From Lachnospiraceae bacterium (lineage in GTDB: Bacteria > Bacillota > Clostridia > Lachnospirales > Lachnospiraceae): DNA of 64,000 nt. Below are positions 28,274-36,389 of the stretch, in pieces; positions within the stretch are counted from its first letter, which is position 1, and the number at the start of each line of letters is the position of its first letter. Below the pieces are notes generated by a model. The model saw only the letters and a program-made list of their open reading frames with translations, was not told the origin of the DNA and did not search any database. The stretch is from positions 62,026-126,025 of the forward strand of contig NBBL01000008.1 of assembly GCA_002892395.1 (NCBI GenBank), written 5' to 3'. The position numbers and the translations under genes were made by a program.

Positions 28274-30676
28274 CTACAAAATCAATGCCTCATCCGATTC
28301 CATAAGGTCATCAAATTCCTCCCGGTTCGTGAATTGCGGCTTTCTGCCGAGTACTCTTTGAATGACTACATTTCCCTTGATCACAAGGTCGGAATTTCCG
28401 CTTTCCATCCCCTGCTTCATATAGTCAAATCCTGTCAGAAACGCTTGCATATCCTCTGCAAGATAATTCGATACGCGTTCTTCAAGCGCTGCTCTGTAAG
28501 CGGAGAAGCGTTCGATCACTCCCACTGTCTTCGCATCGGTAAGAATGAGCTTTTCGTGGAGCAGTTGAGCTTCCTTCTTCTCATTCGACACTTCCTTCAC
28601 GATGGCAACTGCCGCTCTTCCGGCTCCGACATAATTGAACCTCGATACAAACACACCGGAGAACAAAACCCAATTCCCGCAGGACTCAATCGCCGCATGG
28701 ACAGCCGCATCTGCTGTATCTGCCAGAGTGAATGTCATACCGGATATCATCAGCATTCTGTCAATCACACGATTGCCAAACGGTATCGTGCTTTTCCAGT
28801 CAACATCCTTCCAGCTTTTATGCCCAGCCATCTGAGCTCCAAGTCTATTCACAAAGAAAAGCACTCGTGTGAAAATCTCATTGAAGATCACCGGAATACT
28901 CTGTTTTCCGAGTTCCTTGTACAGGCAAAGCTCATGTCGCAAATCGATCTTCTGATTCTCATACAGATCATTCACAAAAGCAGGTAGTCCTGAATCCTTC
29001 AGAACCGGAAGGCTTGCCAGTTCATACAGGAATGATACAAATATTCCGGGAATTCCCATTCCGCCGCCGGCAGTATTCTTGGAACCGGCCATATCACTTA
29101 CAAGATGTCCAAACCAGTTGTCCGCACACTTGGCAATCTCAAGAAGCATCGGTGTTGATGCCGCAAAGTGAGCAATCCCCCGAAGCGCCTTCGGAATCAC
29201 TTCTCCGGTTCCTTCCTGATCCTCCTTTTCCCCCAGCGTTACCAGCCAGTTCAAAATGCCGGTAATAACAGCCGGCGTCAATGTTTCGACAATCTCCTTT
29301 GCATCTGCCTTAACCAGAATAAAATGCCACTCACCCTCTTTGTTTACAAATGTTCCGATTCTTAAAAACTGAACCATAACGGACGACAGCAAACCAACCG
29401 GCGTTGGGTGATGTGCCAGGTCGGCCAAGTGGTGATTTTTGGGAGAAACTCCAATTCCTGCACCCTTCCATACATTGTCCTGCAAAACCCTGAACGCCCG
29501 CTCCAGATCTCCGATGCATTCCTTCAGGCGATCTCCGCCAAGTCCTCTGGACTTGGCATATTCTTGGATGAAGTGATCGACCTGATGATGGGACAGAGCC
29601 AGGTCCAATCCATCAAAGCTTGCTGCCCCAACGAAGATGGAATCAATGACCCCTGCATAGAGACCACTGATCATCCCAAGCGCATAATCCGCCTTGTGGC
29701 CGTCAAAAGCATATCTCTCCAGCCGCCCGTTTACCTCCGAAAGGGCCGCGTCAATCTGAACTTCTGAAGACCGCCTGTCAATGCCTACCGGAGCCTCTCC
29801 TGATTCCGCCTTGTATGTGACCTGCCCAACGACAATTTCTTCTCTGACAAGATCAGAATGTCCGGACACAAGTGGCTTATCCGTGCCATTCAAAATGCGC
29901 TTGAAACAATCCGTCTTTGACCACTCACAGCATTCATAGACACGGGTTGCCAGACGGGGATGTGACTCACCGCTGATCATCATCTGCCGGATGACTTGGT
30001 TTCCCTTGGTGTCATTCACAAACCTGTGCAAATCCACCGCCTGCTTTATAAATTCATCCCGGTTGATGTTACCATAGCCATGTATCCGGAGAAGGGCATC
30101 CACCATTGTTTCCGGCTTCCCATCACAAAGAATGGCTGCACGATCCGCAGACAGCTCACTGCATCTGTCCCAGAACAAAAAAGCATTCACAAGCCCCGGT
30201 GTAACAAAGCGGCGAACTGCACCCATATATCCCAGTGGGCTATCGTTTAATTTTCGTATCACATTCAACACAATTGAATGATAAAGATAATGCTTGCACG
30301 CGATATGACCACACTCATGTGCCAGTACACTGGCGATCTGTTCCGATGAAAGATGCTGAACCAAATTAGAAGTCACATAAATGCAGGGATTGGTCGTCCC
30401 CGTCGTTCCCGCATTCATTTCCCGATCCCGGATGTAATACAGCTCCGGCACCTGAATCCGGAGTTTCTCACAAATCGGCGGCAACAGACTGTAGATTTCC
30501 TTCATCTGATTTTCATTGATCCGAACTGCTGATGATAAAAGCTGAATCCTTGCCGCCTTCTCGTCATAATTTACCTGGTACGCCTCCACCAATTTTACAA
30601 ACCGTGGAAACATGTTCAATGCCGTAAATGCTTTGCGATCCATCTCATGGATATAGCTCTCTGCTGCAAATGGCAT
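28274..30676 (-). CDS. M48-like zinc metalloprotease with large C-terminal region
   Basis: An 800-residue product. The N-terminal 250 residues carry an M48-type peptidase core: HECGH at 120-124 in SVLAHECGHIACKHYLYH, with E174 of CSELSADRAAI as the likely third zinc ligand. The remaining 550 residues are not a known protease part. They include HHPTPVGL (422-429) and WFGHLVSDMAGS (521-532), text I recall from other uncharacterised bacterial proteins without a firm family name. GGAAGGAG precedes the ATG. First gene of a tight three-gene operon with the TerB-like and glycine-zipper proteins. Confidence 0.75.
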   Translation of the reverse strand: MPFAAESYIHEMDRKAFTALNMFPRFVKLVEAYQVNYDEKAARIQLLSSAVRINENQMKEIYSLLPPICEKLRIQVPELYYIRDREMNAGTTGTTNPCIYVTSNLVQHLSSEQIASVLAHECGHIACKHYLYHSIVLNVIRKLNDSPLGYMGAVRRFVTPGLVNAFLFWDRCSELSADRAAILCDGKPETMVDALLRIHGYGNINRDEFIKQAVDLHRFVNDTKGNQVIRQMMISGESHPRLATRVYECCEWSKTDCFKRILNGTDKPLVSGHSDLVREEIVVGQVTYKAESGEAPVGIDRRSSEVQIDAALSEVNGRLERYAFDGHKADYALGMISGLYAGVIDSIFVGAASFDGLDLALSHHQVDHFIQEYAKSRGLGGDRLKECIGDLERAFRVLQDNVWKGAGIGVSPKNHHLADLAHHPTPVGLLSSVMVQFLRIGTFVNKEGEWHFILVKADAKEIVETLTPAVITGILNWLVTLGEKEDQEGTGEVIPKALRGIAHFAASTPMLLEIAKCADNWFGHLVSDMAGSKNTAGGGMGIPGIFVSFLYELASLPVLKDSGLPAFVNDLYENQKIDLRHELCLYKELGKQSIPVIFNEIFTRVLFFVNRLGAQMAGHKSWKDVDWKSTIPFGNRVIDRMLMISGMTFTLADTADAAVHAAIESCGNWVLFSGVFVSRFNYVGAGRAAVAIVKEVSNEKKEAQLLHEKLILTDAKTVGVIERFSAYRAALEERVSNYLAEDMQAFLTGFDYMKQGMESGNSDLVIKGNVVIQRVLGRKPQFTNREEFDDLMESDEALIL

Positions 30677-30715
30677 ATAAACTCCTTCCCTTTTGCATTT
30701 ATTTTTTGATCTGAC

Positions 30716-31303
30716 ATGTTATTGGTCCAACCGCTCTTTTGTATGTTCTCTGAATCTTCATCCAGCATGCACCACCAATCGTTTTATTTCAATCGTTTTT
30801 TTAAAGAACCAATCCACAAAAGGCATCCTGGATCCGGAAAAAAAACGACCGGCACGACCCTGGACACGCTTGACAAGTACAAAGAAGCAAGACACAATAA
30901 CATTGAGGAGTATCAGCTGCTCCGTGGATATGGTCAGGCGGTCAAGAAGGGCGACATCAACCCTCTGGTCGGCTTCGATGAATACCAGAGAGTCGCTGCG
31001 GACGTCCGAGCTCGCGTGGTCGGCACCACAACCTCGGACGGCGTACAGATTGACTCCTACACCACCCACTTCATTGACCGAGTGATCGGGCAGACAGCTG
31101 ACCCACACGAAGGTATGAGGGAAGGCGTTACCGTGGAGAGAGTCTTGGAGGCCTTACAAGCTGAGAATACGACGACCAGAGTGATGGCAGACGGAGACAT
31201 GCGGAGGGCCTACCGAAGCGATAGCGCGAGCGTGACAGTCAGCATAAGGGATCATCGTATTATACAGACGAACCCAAGGAATGAGGATCAAAATGAAAAT
31301 TGA
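30716..31303 (+). CDS. orphan phage-type toxin C-terminal domain (copy 1)
   Basis: From about 30852 this frame is nearly identical to the last 150 residues of the capsid-toxin protein ending at 33341. The shared domain has SYTTHFIDRVIGQTADPHEG, GVTVERVLEALQ and VSIRDHRIIQTNP. It resembles the nuclease-like (barnase/EndoU/ColicinE5-RelE type) domains fused to phage minor capsid proteins. The 45 residues before the repeat look like unrelated read-through, so the true start is unknown and the domain may be silent. It overlaps the small downstream gene by 11 bases. Confidence 0.55.
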   Translation: MLLVQPLFCMFSESSSSMHHQSFYFNRFFKEPIHKRHPGSGKKTTGTTLDTLDKYKEARHNNIEEYQLLRGYGQAVKKGDINPLVGFDEYQRVAADVRARVVGTTTSDGVQIDSYTTHFIDRVIGQTADPHEGMREGVTVERVLEALQAENTTTRVMADGDMRRAYRSDSASVTVSIRDHRIIQTNPRNEDQNEN

Positions 31304-31502
31304 CGAGAGGGACAAAAAGTTTTTGTTAGAACACATAAAAGACTCCCAGGCTATGCTTGATGCGAACGACATCAGCGGTCTGCTGGACGCGCTGGACGAC
31401 TTCATGACAACGGACGGCTATGCTCCGCCAGATTATCACGAGTTAAACGATATAGGCCGACAAGCCCAGCGAATATACGATCGCATCTATTACAACAACT
31501 AA
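31293..31502 (+). CDS. putative immunity protein, copy 1
   Basis: A 69-residue acidic helical protein, MKIDERDKKFLLEHIKDSQA at the start, not assigned to a family. It follows and overlaps the toxin-like domain in both copies of the duplication, the usual place for an immunity gene. I chose the ATG at 31293, eight bases after GAGG, instead of the in-frame ATG 12 bases earlier. It differs from copy 2 only near the C-terminus (AQRIYDRI against AEQILDRI). Its function is inferred only from position. Confidence 0.6.
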   Translation: MKIDERDKKFLLEHIKDSQAMLDANDISGLLDALDDFMTTDGYAPPDYHELNDIGRQAQRIYDRIYYNN

Positions 31503-31532
31503 CCACCGAGCAGATCAGCGAGGTGGTTTTTT
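31502..31532 (+). terminator. terminator after immunity gene copy 1
   Basis: ACCACC and GGTGGT pair around a 14-base loop and are followed by TTTTTT. The same structure is present after copy 2. Confidence 0.7.
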
Positions 31533-31561
31533 CATGCCCAAAATTAGAAGGGAGTTACGCC

Positions 31562-31618
31562 ATGATTAGAATCCACCTGGATCTTCACATCATAACGGTG
31601 AAGGGGCATGCGCCGTAA
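31562..31618 (+). CDS. 18-codon frame, possible Prp-like remnant (copy 1)
   Basis: GGAGTTACGCC precedes an ATG giving MIRIHLDLHIITVKGHAP and a stop. The text recalls the N-terminus of Prp/DUF464 cysteine proteases (V-x-GHA motif) found near phage capsid genes. Here it is cut off after the GHA. The same frame follows copy 2. Confidence 0.35.
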   Translation: MIRIHLDLHIITVKGHAP

Positions 31619-31688
31619 CCGGAGAATGGTGAAGGGGCACGTGCCCCGTCCTGAGGATAAGGAAAGAATTACGATTTGACCAATTGAG

Positions 31689-31867
31689 TTAAGCGATTTC
31701 TCTATATCGGGTATATACATATTCATAAATCTGTCGACGATACATAGAGATACTAACCTCATCGTAACACTCCGGCAGTTCTTCCCAGAGCGTATCACGA
31801 ATCAGCTTATCAATCTCAGCCTTTGTTTCCTGCTTGTCCGTCCAGTGATCAAGTTCAGCAATTTTCC
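31689..31867 (-). pseudogene. 3' remnant of a second hsdR gene
   Basis: Reading the minus strand without a start gives KIAELDHWTDKQETKAEI, then LIRDTLWEELPECYDEVSIS and RQIYEYVYTRYREIA before TAA. I recognise this as the C-terminal end of type I restriction R subunits. Only about 58 codons remain. It lies antisense to the start of the capsid-toxin frame and is unrelated to the complete hsdR at 43985, which ends differently. Confidence 0.65.
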
Positions 31868-33341
31868 CCTTTCAGAGCTGCAGCAGATCACGGATGCTCT
31901 GGTGGATCAGTCCTCCAAGGAGCTCTATAACATCACGAAAAGCGCCGGGTTCATGATCGATATGGGGGGCAGCAAGGGAAAGGTATTTACGCCGTTAGCC
32001 GACGTTTATAACAGCTTCCTGGACGACGCCATCACCGGCATGGTTAACGGGGCCTACGACTACAACACGCTGGTGAAGCGTATGGTCTCCCGGATGACCG
32101 GATCCGGGCTGAGGACGGATCACGCCTTCAAGACCGAAAACGGCGGGGACTGGGGAATCGACTACGCGAGCGGCTGGCATAACAGGATCGATGTGGCAGC
32201 GCGTCGCGCACTTCTCACCGGTTTCAACCAGCTGGCCGGAACCGTGACTGACATGAACGCGCAGCGGCTGGGAACCAACCTTTTCGAGGTCTCCTGGCAT
32301 CCCGGTGCCCGCCCGTCCCACACGGTCTGGCAAGGGCGGATCTACACCAAGGAGGAGCTGGCCAGCAAGTGCGGCCTGGGGACCGGTCCGGGGCTCTGCG
32401 GCTGGAGCTGTCACCACAACTATTATTCCTTCGTTCCCGGTGTAAGCCAGCGGAACTGGTCAGATGCGTGGCTTAAGGAAATGAACGCCAGAGAGAACAC
32501 GCCGGTCAAGTTCCGGGGGCGTGAGTACACGACCTACCAGGCCACTCAGAAGCAGAGGCAGATGGAAACAGCCCTCAGAGCCCGCCGTGAGCAGGTGCAG
32601 CTTCTCAGACATGCAGAAGCTGATCCGCATGACATTACAACCGCCCGCTGCAAATATCAGACCCAGCTGGACGAGTACAAGCGCTTCAGCAGGGCCATGA
32701 AGCTGCCGGAGCAGATGGAGCGAATCTACACCGGAAGAACCGGGGGACGGATCGCTCCCAGTCCTCAGACCTATGCCAAGTGGCAGGCGGAACAGATCAA
32801 CAATGCGAAGGAACGCCAGGAGAAGAAAAGGCGCGAGGACATGGAGGCAGCCGACCACAAGAAGTGGCTCAAAGACATCGGTGCGGCCAGCACGACCCTG
32901 GACACGCTTGACAAGTACACGGAAGCAAGGCACTATAACACAGAGGAGTATCAGCTGCTCCGTGGATATGGTCAGGCGGTCAAGAAGGGCGACATCAACC
33001 CTCTGGTCGGCTTCGATGAATACCAGAGAGTCGCTGCGGACGTCCGAGCTCGCGTGGTCGGCACCACAACCTCGGACGGCGTACAGATTGACTCCTACAC
33101 CACCCACTTCATTGACCGAGTGATCGGGCAGACAGCTGACCCACATGAAGGTATGAGGGAAGGCGTTACCGTGGAGAGAGTCTTGGAGGCCTTACAAGCT
33201 GAGAATACGACGACCAGAGTGATGGCAGATGGAGACATGCGGAGGACCTACCGAAGCGATAGCGCGAGCGTGACAGTCAGCATAAGGGATCATCGTATTA
33301 TACAGACGAACCCAAGGAATGAGGATCAAAATGAAAATTGA
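31845..33341 (+). CDS. truncated phage minor capsid protein with C-terminal toxin-like domain
   Basis: A 498-residue frame. From about residue 10 it matches the phage minor capsid 2 family (LVDQSSKELYNITKSAG, AYDYNTLVKRMVSRM, RIDVAARRALLTGFNQ, then the cysteine pair region KCGLGTGPGLCGWSCHH). A coiled linker leads to the toxin-like domain duplicated upstream, ending SIRDHRIIQTNP. The first hundred or so residues of a normal capsid protein are missing, and the GTG start lies within antisense hsdR debris with no ribosome site. It is probably a relic as a capsid gene, though the toxin part is intact. Confidence 0.7.
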   Translation: MIKFSNFPLSELQQITDALVDQSSKELYNITKSAGFMIDMGGSKGKVFTPLADVYNSFLDDAITGMVNGAYDYNTLVKRMVSRMTGSGLRTDHAFKTENGGDWGIDYASGWHNRIDVAARRALLTGFNQLAGTVTDMNAQRLGTNLFEVSWHPGARPSHTVWQGRIYTKEELASKCGLGTGPGLCGWSCHHNYYSFVPGVSQRNWSDAWLKEMNARENTPVKFRGREYTTYQATQKQRQMETALRARREQVQLLRHAEADPHDITTARCKYQTQLDEYKRFSRAMKLPEQMERIYTGRTGGRIAPSPQTYAKWQAEQINNAKERQEKKRREDMEAADHKKWLKDIGAASTTLDTLDKYTEARHYNTEEYQLLRGYGQAVKKGDINPLVGFDEYQRVAADVRARVVGTTTSDGVQIDSYTTHFIDRVIGQTADPHEGMREGVTVERVLEALQAENTTTRVMADGDMRRTYRSDSASVTVSIRDHRIIQTNPRNEDQNEN

Positions 33342-33540
33342 CGAGAGGGACAAAAAGTTTTTGTTAGAACACATAAAAGACTCCCAGGCTATGCTTGATG
33401 CGAACGACATCAGCGGTCTGCTGGACGCGCTGGACGACTTCATGACAACGGACGGCTATGCTCCGCCAGATTATCACGAGTTAAACGACATAGGCAGACA
33501 GGCCGAGCAAATATTGGATCGCATATACTACAACAACTAA
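33331..33540 (+). CDS. putative immunity protein, copy 2
   Basis: A 69-residue partner of the capsid-toxin protein, nearly identical to the copy at 31293. The start overlaps the last 11 bases of the toxin frame. It is rich in Asp, Glu and Leu, with the conserved centre ANDISGLLDALDDFM. The protein family is not known to me; immunity or antitoxin function is inferred from its position immediately after the toxin-like domain in both copies. Confidence 0.6.
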   Translation: MKIDERDKKFLLEHIKDSQAMLDANDISGLLDALDDFMTTDGYAPPDYHELNDIGRQAEQILDRIYYNN

Positions 33541-33570
33541 CCACCGAGCAGATCAGCGAGGTGGTTTTTT
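33540..33570 (+). terminator. terminator after immunity gene copy 2
   Basis: Same ACCACC/GGTGGT stem with six T as after copy 1. Confidence 0.7.
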
Positions 33571-33599
33571 CATACCCAAAATTAGAAGGGAGTTACGCC

Positions 33600-33656
33600 A
33601 TGATCAGAATCCACCTGGATCTTCACATCATGACGGTGAAGGGGCATGCGCCGTAA
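33600..33656 (+). CDS. 18-codon frame, possible Prp-like remnant (copy 2)
   Basis: MIRIHLDLHIMTVKGHAP and a stop, the duplicate of the frame at 31562 with one residue changed. It has a GGAG ribosome site. Confidence 0.35.
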   Translation: MIRIHLDLHIMTVKGHAP

Positions 33657-33675
33657 CCGGAGAATAAGGAAAAAA

Positions 33676-34110
33676 TTACGTTTTCCCCTTTATCTTTTTG
33701 AGCAGTGCCTCAATTGTAAACCGAGATTCCATACCCAGGACCTCAGATGAAGTTGAATACCAATCGTTACATGCACAGGAAAAAGGGTATGGATTCTTCC
33801 TTACAAAGATGAGATGGTCTGGAATGTCCATCTCATTGCTGAAAAGGCTGTCTCGGAAGCCCGAACGGGTATACTAACAGACGAAGATACGATTGGAAGA
33901 ATCAATGCTATCATCACCCCTTCGTAAGGAATGGGCAGTCACTTCATCTACGGAGAAGAGGTGCTCAAGAAACTGGGATGTTCAAAGGTTACAGCAGAGA
34001 ACATCATCCTGAAGCCTAAACTTCTCAAGAAGTAACCATCATTCATGCACGGCCGCCGTATTCTGGTGACTGTGCTACGCCCAATATAAAGGTGCTGTAA
34101 GCCCTTGCTT
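33676..34110. other. degenerate coding debris
   Basis: No intact gene in about 430 bases. On the minus strand from about 33810 to 33680 the text PFSCACNDWYSTSSEVLGME then FTIEALLKKIKGKT reads as a C-terminal fragment of an unidentified protein. On the plus strand KDEMVWNVHLIAEKAVSEAR is followed by a stop, then HFIYGEEVLKKLGCSKVTAE and a second stop near 34035. I cannot name either parent. Confidence 0.5.
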
Positions 34111-34113
34111 TTG

Positions 34114-34536
34114 TTACTCTATCACTGCAAATATGTCTCCGCTGATATCCAATATATCATCTATCGGCACCTTTGTTCCGTCTTGCAACACGATCTGCCG
34201 CTCGTAATCATCGAGCTTCTTTACTGTCCCGGTTATCGTCAGATACGCGCCGCCGTCTTTGCGATCATCTGGCCTGAAGTAGGTGAATGTCACCTCCGGT
34301 GCGTCAGCAAGCTTCTCTCGAAGAAGCTGAATCTTCGCATTCAGCTCGTTCAGAGAGCTTTCCTCCAGCTCAATCTTATCGTCCGTCAGCCGTCCGGTTT
34401 CCTTAATTGCGGCATCATATCCGGTGAGTGCCGCAAAAGGTGCAAACTGCGCCGCACGGTCTGATATCGGCATCTGCGGGCGAGTCTTAGAGACATGGTG
34501 CGGCAGATTAATTATATCTTCATACTTTGTCTTCAC
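34114..34536 (-). CDS. YolD-like protein
   Basis: A 140-residue YolD-family protein of unknown biochemical role, often encoded beside Y-family polymerases (UvrX/YqjW type) in Bacillota and their mobile elements. Key text is ISDRAAQFAPFAALTGYDAA, then ITGTVKKLDDYERQIVLQDG. The start codon is GTG at 34536 with GAGGAG upstream. It is the last gene of the leftward polymerase cassette. Confidence 0.85.
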   Translation of the reverse strand: MKTKYEDIINLPHHVSKTRPQMPISDRAAQFAPFAALTGYDAAIKETGRLTDDKIELEESSLNELNAKIQLLREKLADAPEVTFTYFRPDDRKDGGAYLTITGTVKKLDDYERQIVLQDGTKVPIDDILDISGDIFAVIE

Positions 34537-34558
34537 AAGCTACTCCTCATTCATTTCG

Positions 34559-34852
34559 TCAAAAGGACACCACAATGCCTTTATGATCGGATAGAGTCTT
34601 CGATTGATTCCATTCCACAATTTTGACCTCAGCATTCCCTGCAAAATCTTCCGTCAGAGCAATGTGATCAATACACTCTGGCTGGTTTTTAGTAAGAAGC
34701 GATAGGCCGCAGTCCGTCAATCTCGGATGGAGTCGCTGATCTGTCTCTGTCAGGACAAGTATATCTGCTTTGATTTCATCAATCGAACTCATTATCTCAG
34801 CGAGAGCCTTTTTATGTTTAAGGCGTTCTATATTCCATGTCGCTATCTTCAC
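34559..34852 (-). pseudogene. internally deleted endonuclease/exonuclease/phosphatase-fold protein
   Basis: The 97-residue frame has the correct N-terminus of the EEP nuclease fold (MKIATWNIERLKH, ADILVLTETD) and the correct C-terminus (CIDHIALTEDF, WNQSKTLSDHKGIVVSF with the SDH motif), but the central 120 or more residues are missing. Catalytic residues of the middle are lost, so activity is unlikely. Its start overlaps the polymerase stop by four bases, so it is still translated in phase with the operon. Confidence 0.7.
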
Positions 34853-36357
34853 GCCTTATGTCCTCCAATCTGCGCATTACGCTCTTTCGCGGTTGCGCCT
34901 TCTTGCAGATTCATACCCTTGAGAATGGAGTTCTTGCCGTACTTTTTCTTGATGGCAAGTATAGCGCCCTGAATCTTCTTTTCGCGCTCCAGCTTCGCAG
35001 CCTCCGCTTTTTGTTTTGCCTCCTCGGCAGCGTAATCAGTAAAGAGGTCAAGCTGGTATGTCTCATTTCTTTTCTTTGGGGCATCGGCTTCCGGAAGAAC
35101 ATGGTTTGCAACGACATACATGCGGCGTACCAGCAGGTCCTTGTCCACGATGCGGTCATACAAATCCGACACAGCGCCCATTATTTTCTTTGTGGAGGAA
35201 GTGTATCCGTCAAGGTTAATCGAGCCGTGTGCCTTCTTTGGCATGGCTCGCCCATAGATATCCTTCTCAATCTCGCCGTGATACCTGGCTTTCCGCGCCG
35301 GGTCAGTGAGATTTTCAATATCGTAAACGATGGTAATCACGATCTGGTCGGTAACAAGCCCCTTGTCCACCAACTCCAGCACAAGAGCATCCGCCATTTC
35401 GCGTGTAACAAGCTTGGCCTTCTCTGCGTCATAGGCACAGGACAGCACCTGACCGGAGCTTAGGCTATTCGTGCGCGGCTTATATGCCTTGATATCCACG
35501 ATGGTACACGGTTCCCAGCCCCAGGCGTGGTCAATAAGCAGCTCCGTATTCTTCCCAAACAGGCTATAGAGGAAATCTTCGTTTCGATGGGAACAAAGGG
35601 CGATATCGCCCATAGTACGGATGCCGTACTTTTCCAGCTTTTTTGCCGTGCCGTGTCCGACGCGCCAGAAATCCGTAATCGGTCGATGATCCCAGAGCTC
35701 ACGCCGAAACTTCATTTCGTCCAGTTCCGCAATGCGCACGCCATTTTTATCGGCAGGGATATGCTTCGCCACTATGTCCATAGCAACCTTGCAGAGGAAC
35801 AGGTTTGTGCCGATTCCTGCTGTTGCCGTGATGCCGGTGGTCTCCAACACGTCAAGAATGATCTTCATGGCAAGGGCGTGCGCCGACAGCTTATAGGCGT
35901 TCAAATAGTGCGTCACATCCATGAAGACCTCGTCGATGGAGTAGACCACTACATCCTCCGGCGCGACATACTTCATGTAGATGGAGTAAATGCGGGTGCT
36001 GTACTCCATGTAATACGCCATTCTCGGCGGCGCAATGATGAAATCCAGTGCAAGGTACGGATTTGCCTTTAGCTCGGAGGCAAAATGGGATAAGCCTTCC
36101 AGCTTGCGCCCCGGTACTTTGCTCTGGCGCATGGAATTTGCGTTTTTGACCTTTTGTCGGACTTCAAATAGACGCGCTCTGCCCGGAATCCCGTAGCTCT
36201 TGAGCGACGGTGTCACCGCAAGGCAGATGGTTTTGTCCGTCCGGCTCTCATCTGCTACGACGAGGTTTGTGTCCAATGGGTCTAAGCCCCGCTCGCGGCA
36301 TTCTACGGAGGCGTAGAAGGACTTTAAGTCTATAGCGATGTAGGTATGCCGGATCAT
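34849..36357 (-). CDS. Y-family DNA polymerase (UvrX/ImuB-like)
   Basis: An error-prone translesion polymerase of the DinB/UmuC superfamily, 502 residues. Catalytic blocks are YIAIDLKSFYASVECRERGL (metal-binding Asp and aromatic gate) and VVYSIDEVFMDVTHYL (the SIDE motif with the second acidic pair). The helix-hairpin-helix thumb is FWRVGHGTAKKLEKYGI. A C-terminal basic tail ends the protein, and a QLDLFTD peptide resembles a beta-clamp binding motif. AAGGAGGCG precedes the ATG. This type is frequent on mobile elements together with YolD. Confidence 0.9.
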   Translation of the reverse strand: MIRHTYIAIDLKSFYASVECRERGLDPLDTNLVVADESRTDKTICLAVTPSLKSYGIPGRARLFEVRQKVKNANSMRQSKVPGRKLEGLSHFASELKANPYLALDFIIAPPRMAYYMEYSTRIYSIYMKYVAPEDVVVYSIDEVFMDVTHYLNAYKLSAHALAMKIILDVLETTGITATAGIGTNLFLCKVAMDIVAKHIPADKNGVRIAELDEMKFRRELWDHRPITDFWRVGHGTAKKLEKYGIRTMGDIALCSHRNEDFLYSLFGKNTELLIDHAWGWEPCTIVDIKAYKPRTNSLSSGQVLSCAYDAEKAKLVTREMADALVLELVDKGLVTDQIVITIVYDIENLTDPARKARYHGEIEKDIYGRAMPKKAHGSINLDGYTSSTKKIMGAVSDLYDRIVDKDLLVRRMYVVANHVLPEADAPKKRNETYQLDLFTDYAAEEAKQKAEAAKLEREKKIQGAILAIKKKYGKNSILKGMNLQEGATAKERNAQIGGHKA

Positions 36358-36389
36358 CTTCTACGCCTCCTTCTTATCATATGAATCTT

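Larger units (their letters stand above)
30852..31627 (+). repeat. direct duplication, copy 1
   Basis: About 776 bases repeated at 32890-33665 in the same direction with no length change and only a few percent difference. The unit holds the toxin-like domain, its downstream small gene, a terminator and a short frame. After it both copies share a further ATAAGGAAA-ATTACG remnant; copy 1 carries about 31 extra bases before that remnant. Confidence 0.95.
32890..33665 (+). repeat. direct duplication, copy 2
   Basis: Second copy of the unit at 30852-31627, offset 2038 bases. Here the toxin domain is still joined in frame to its capsid protein, so this copy is likely the parent and copy 1 the derived orphan. 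Confidence 0.95.

Noticed and set aside
31544-31798. 84-codon minus-strand frame
   Set aside because: The true minus-strand reading frame there is the hsdR C-terminal remnant; this frame is a shadow of it.
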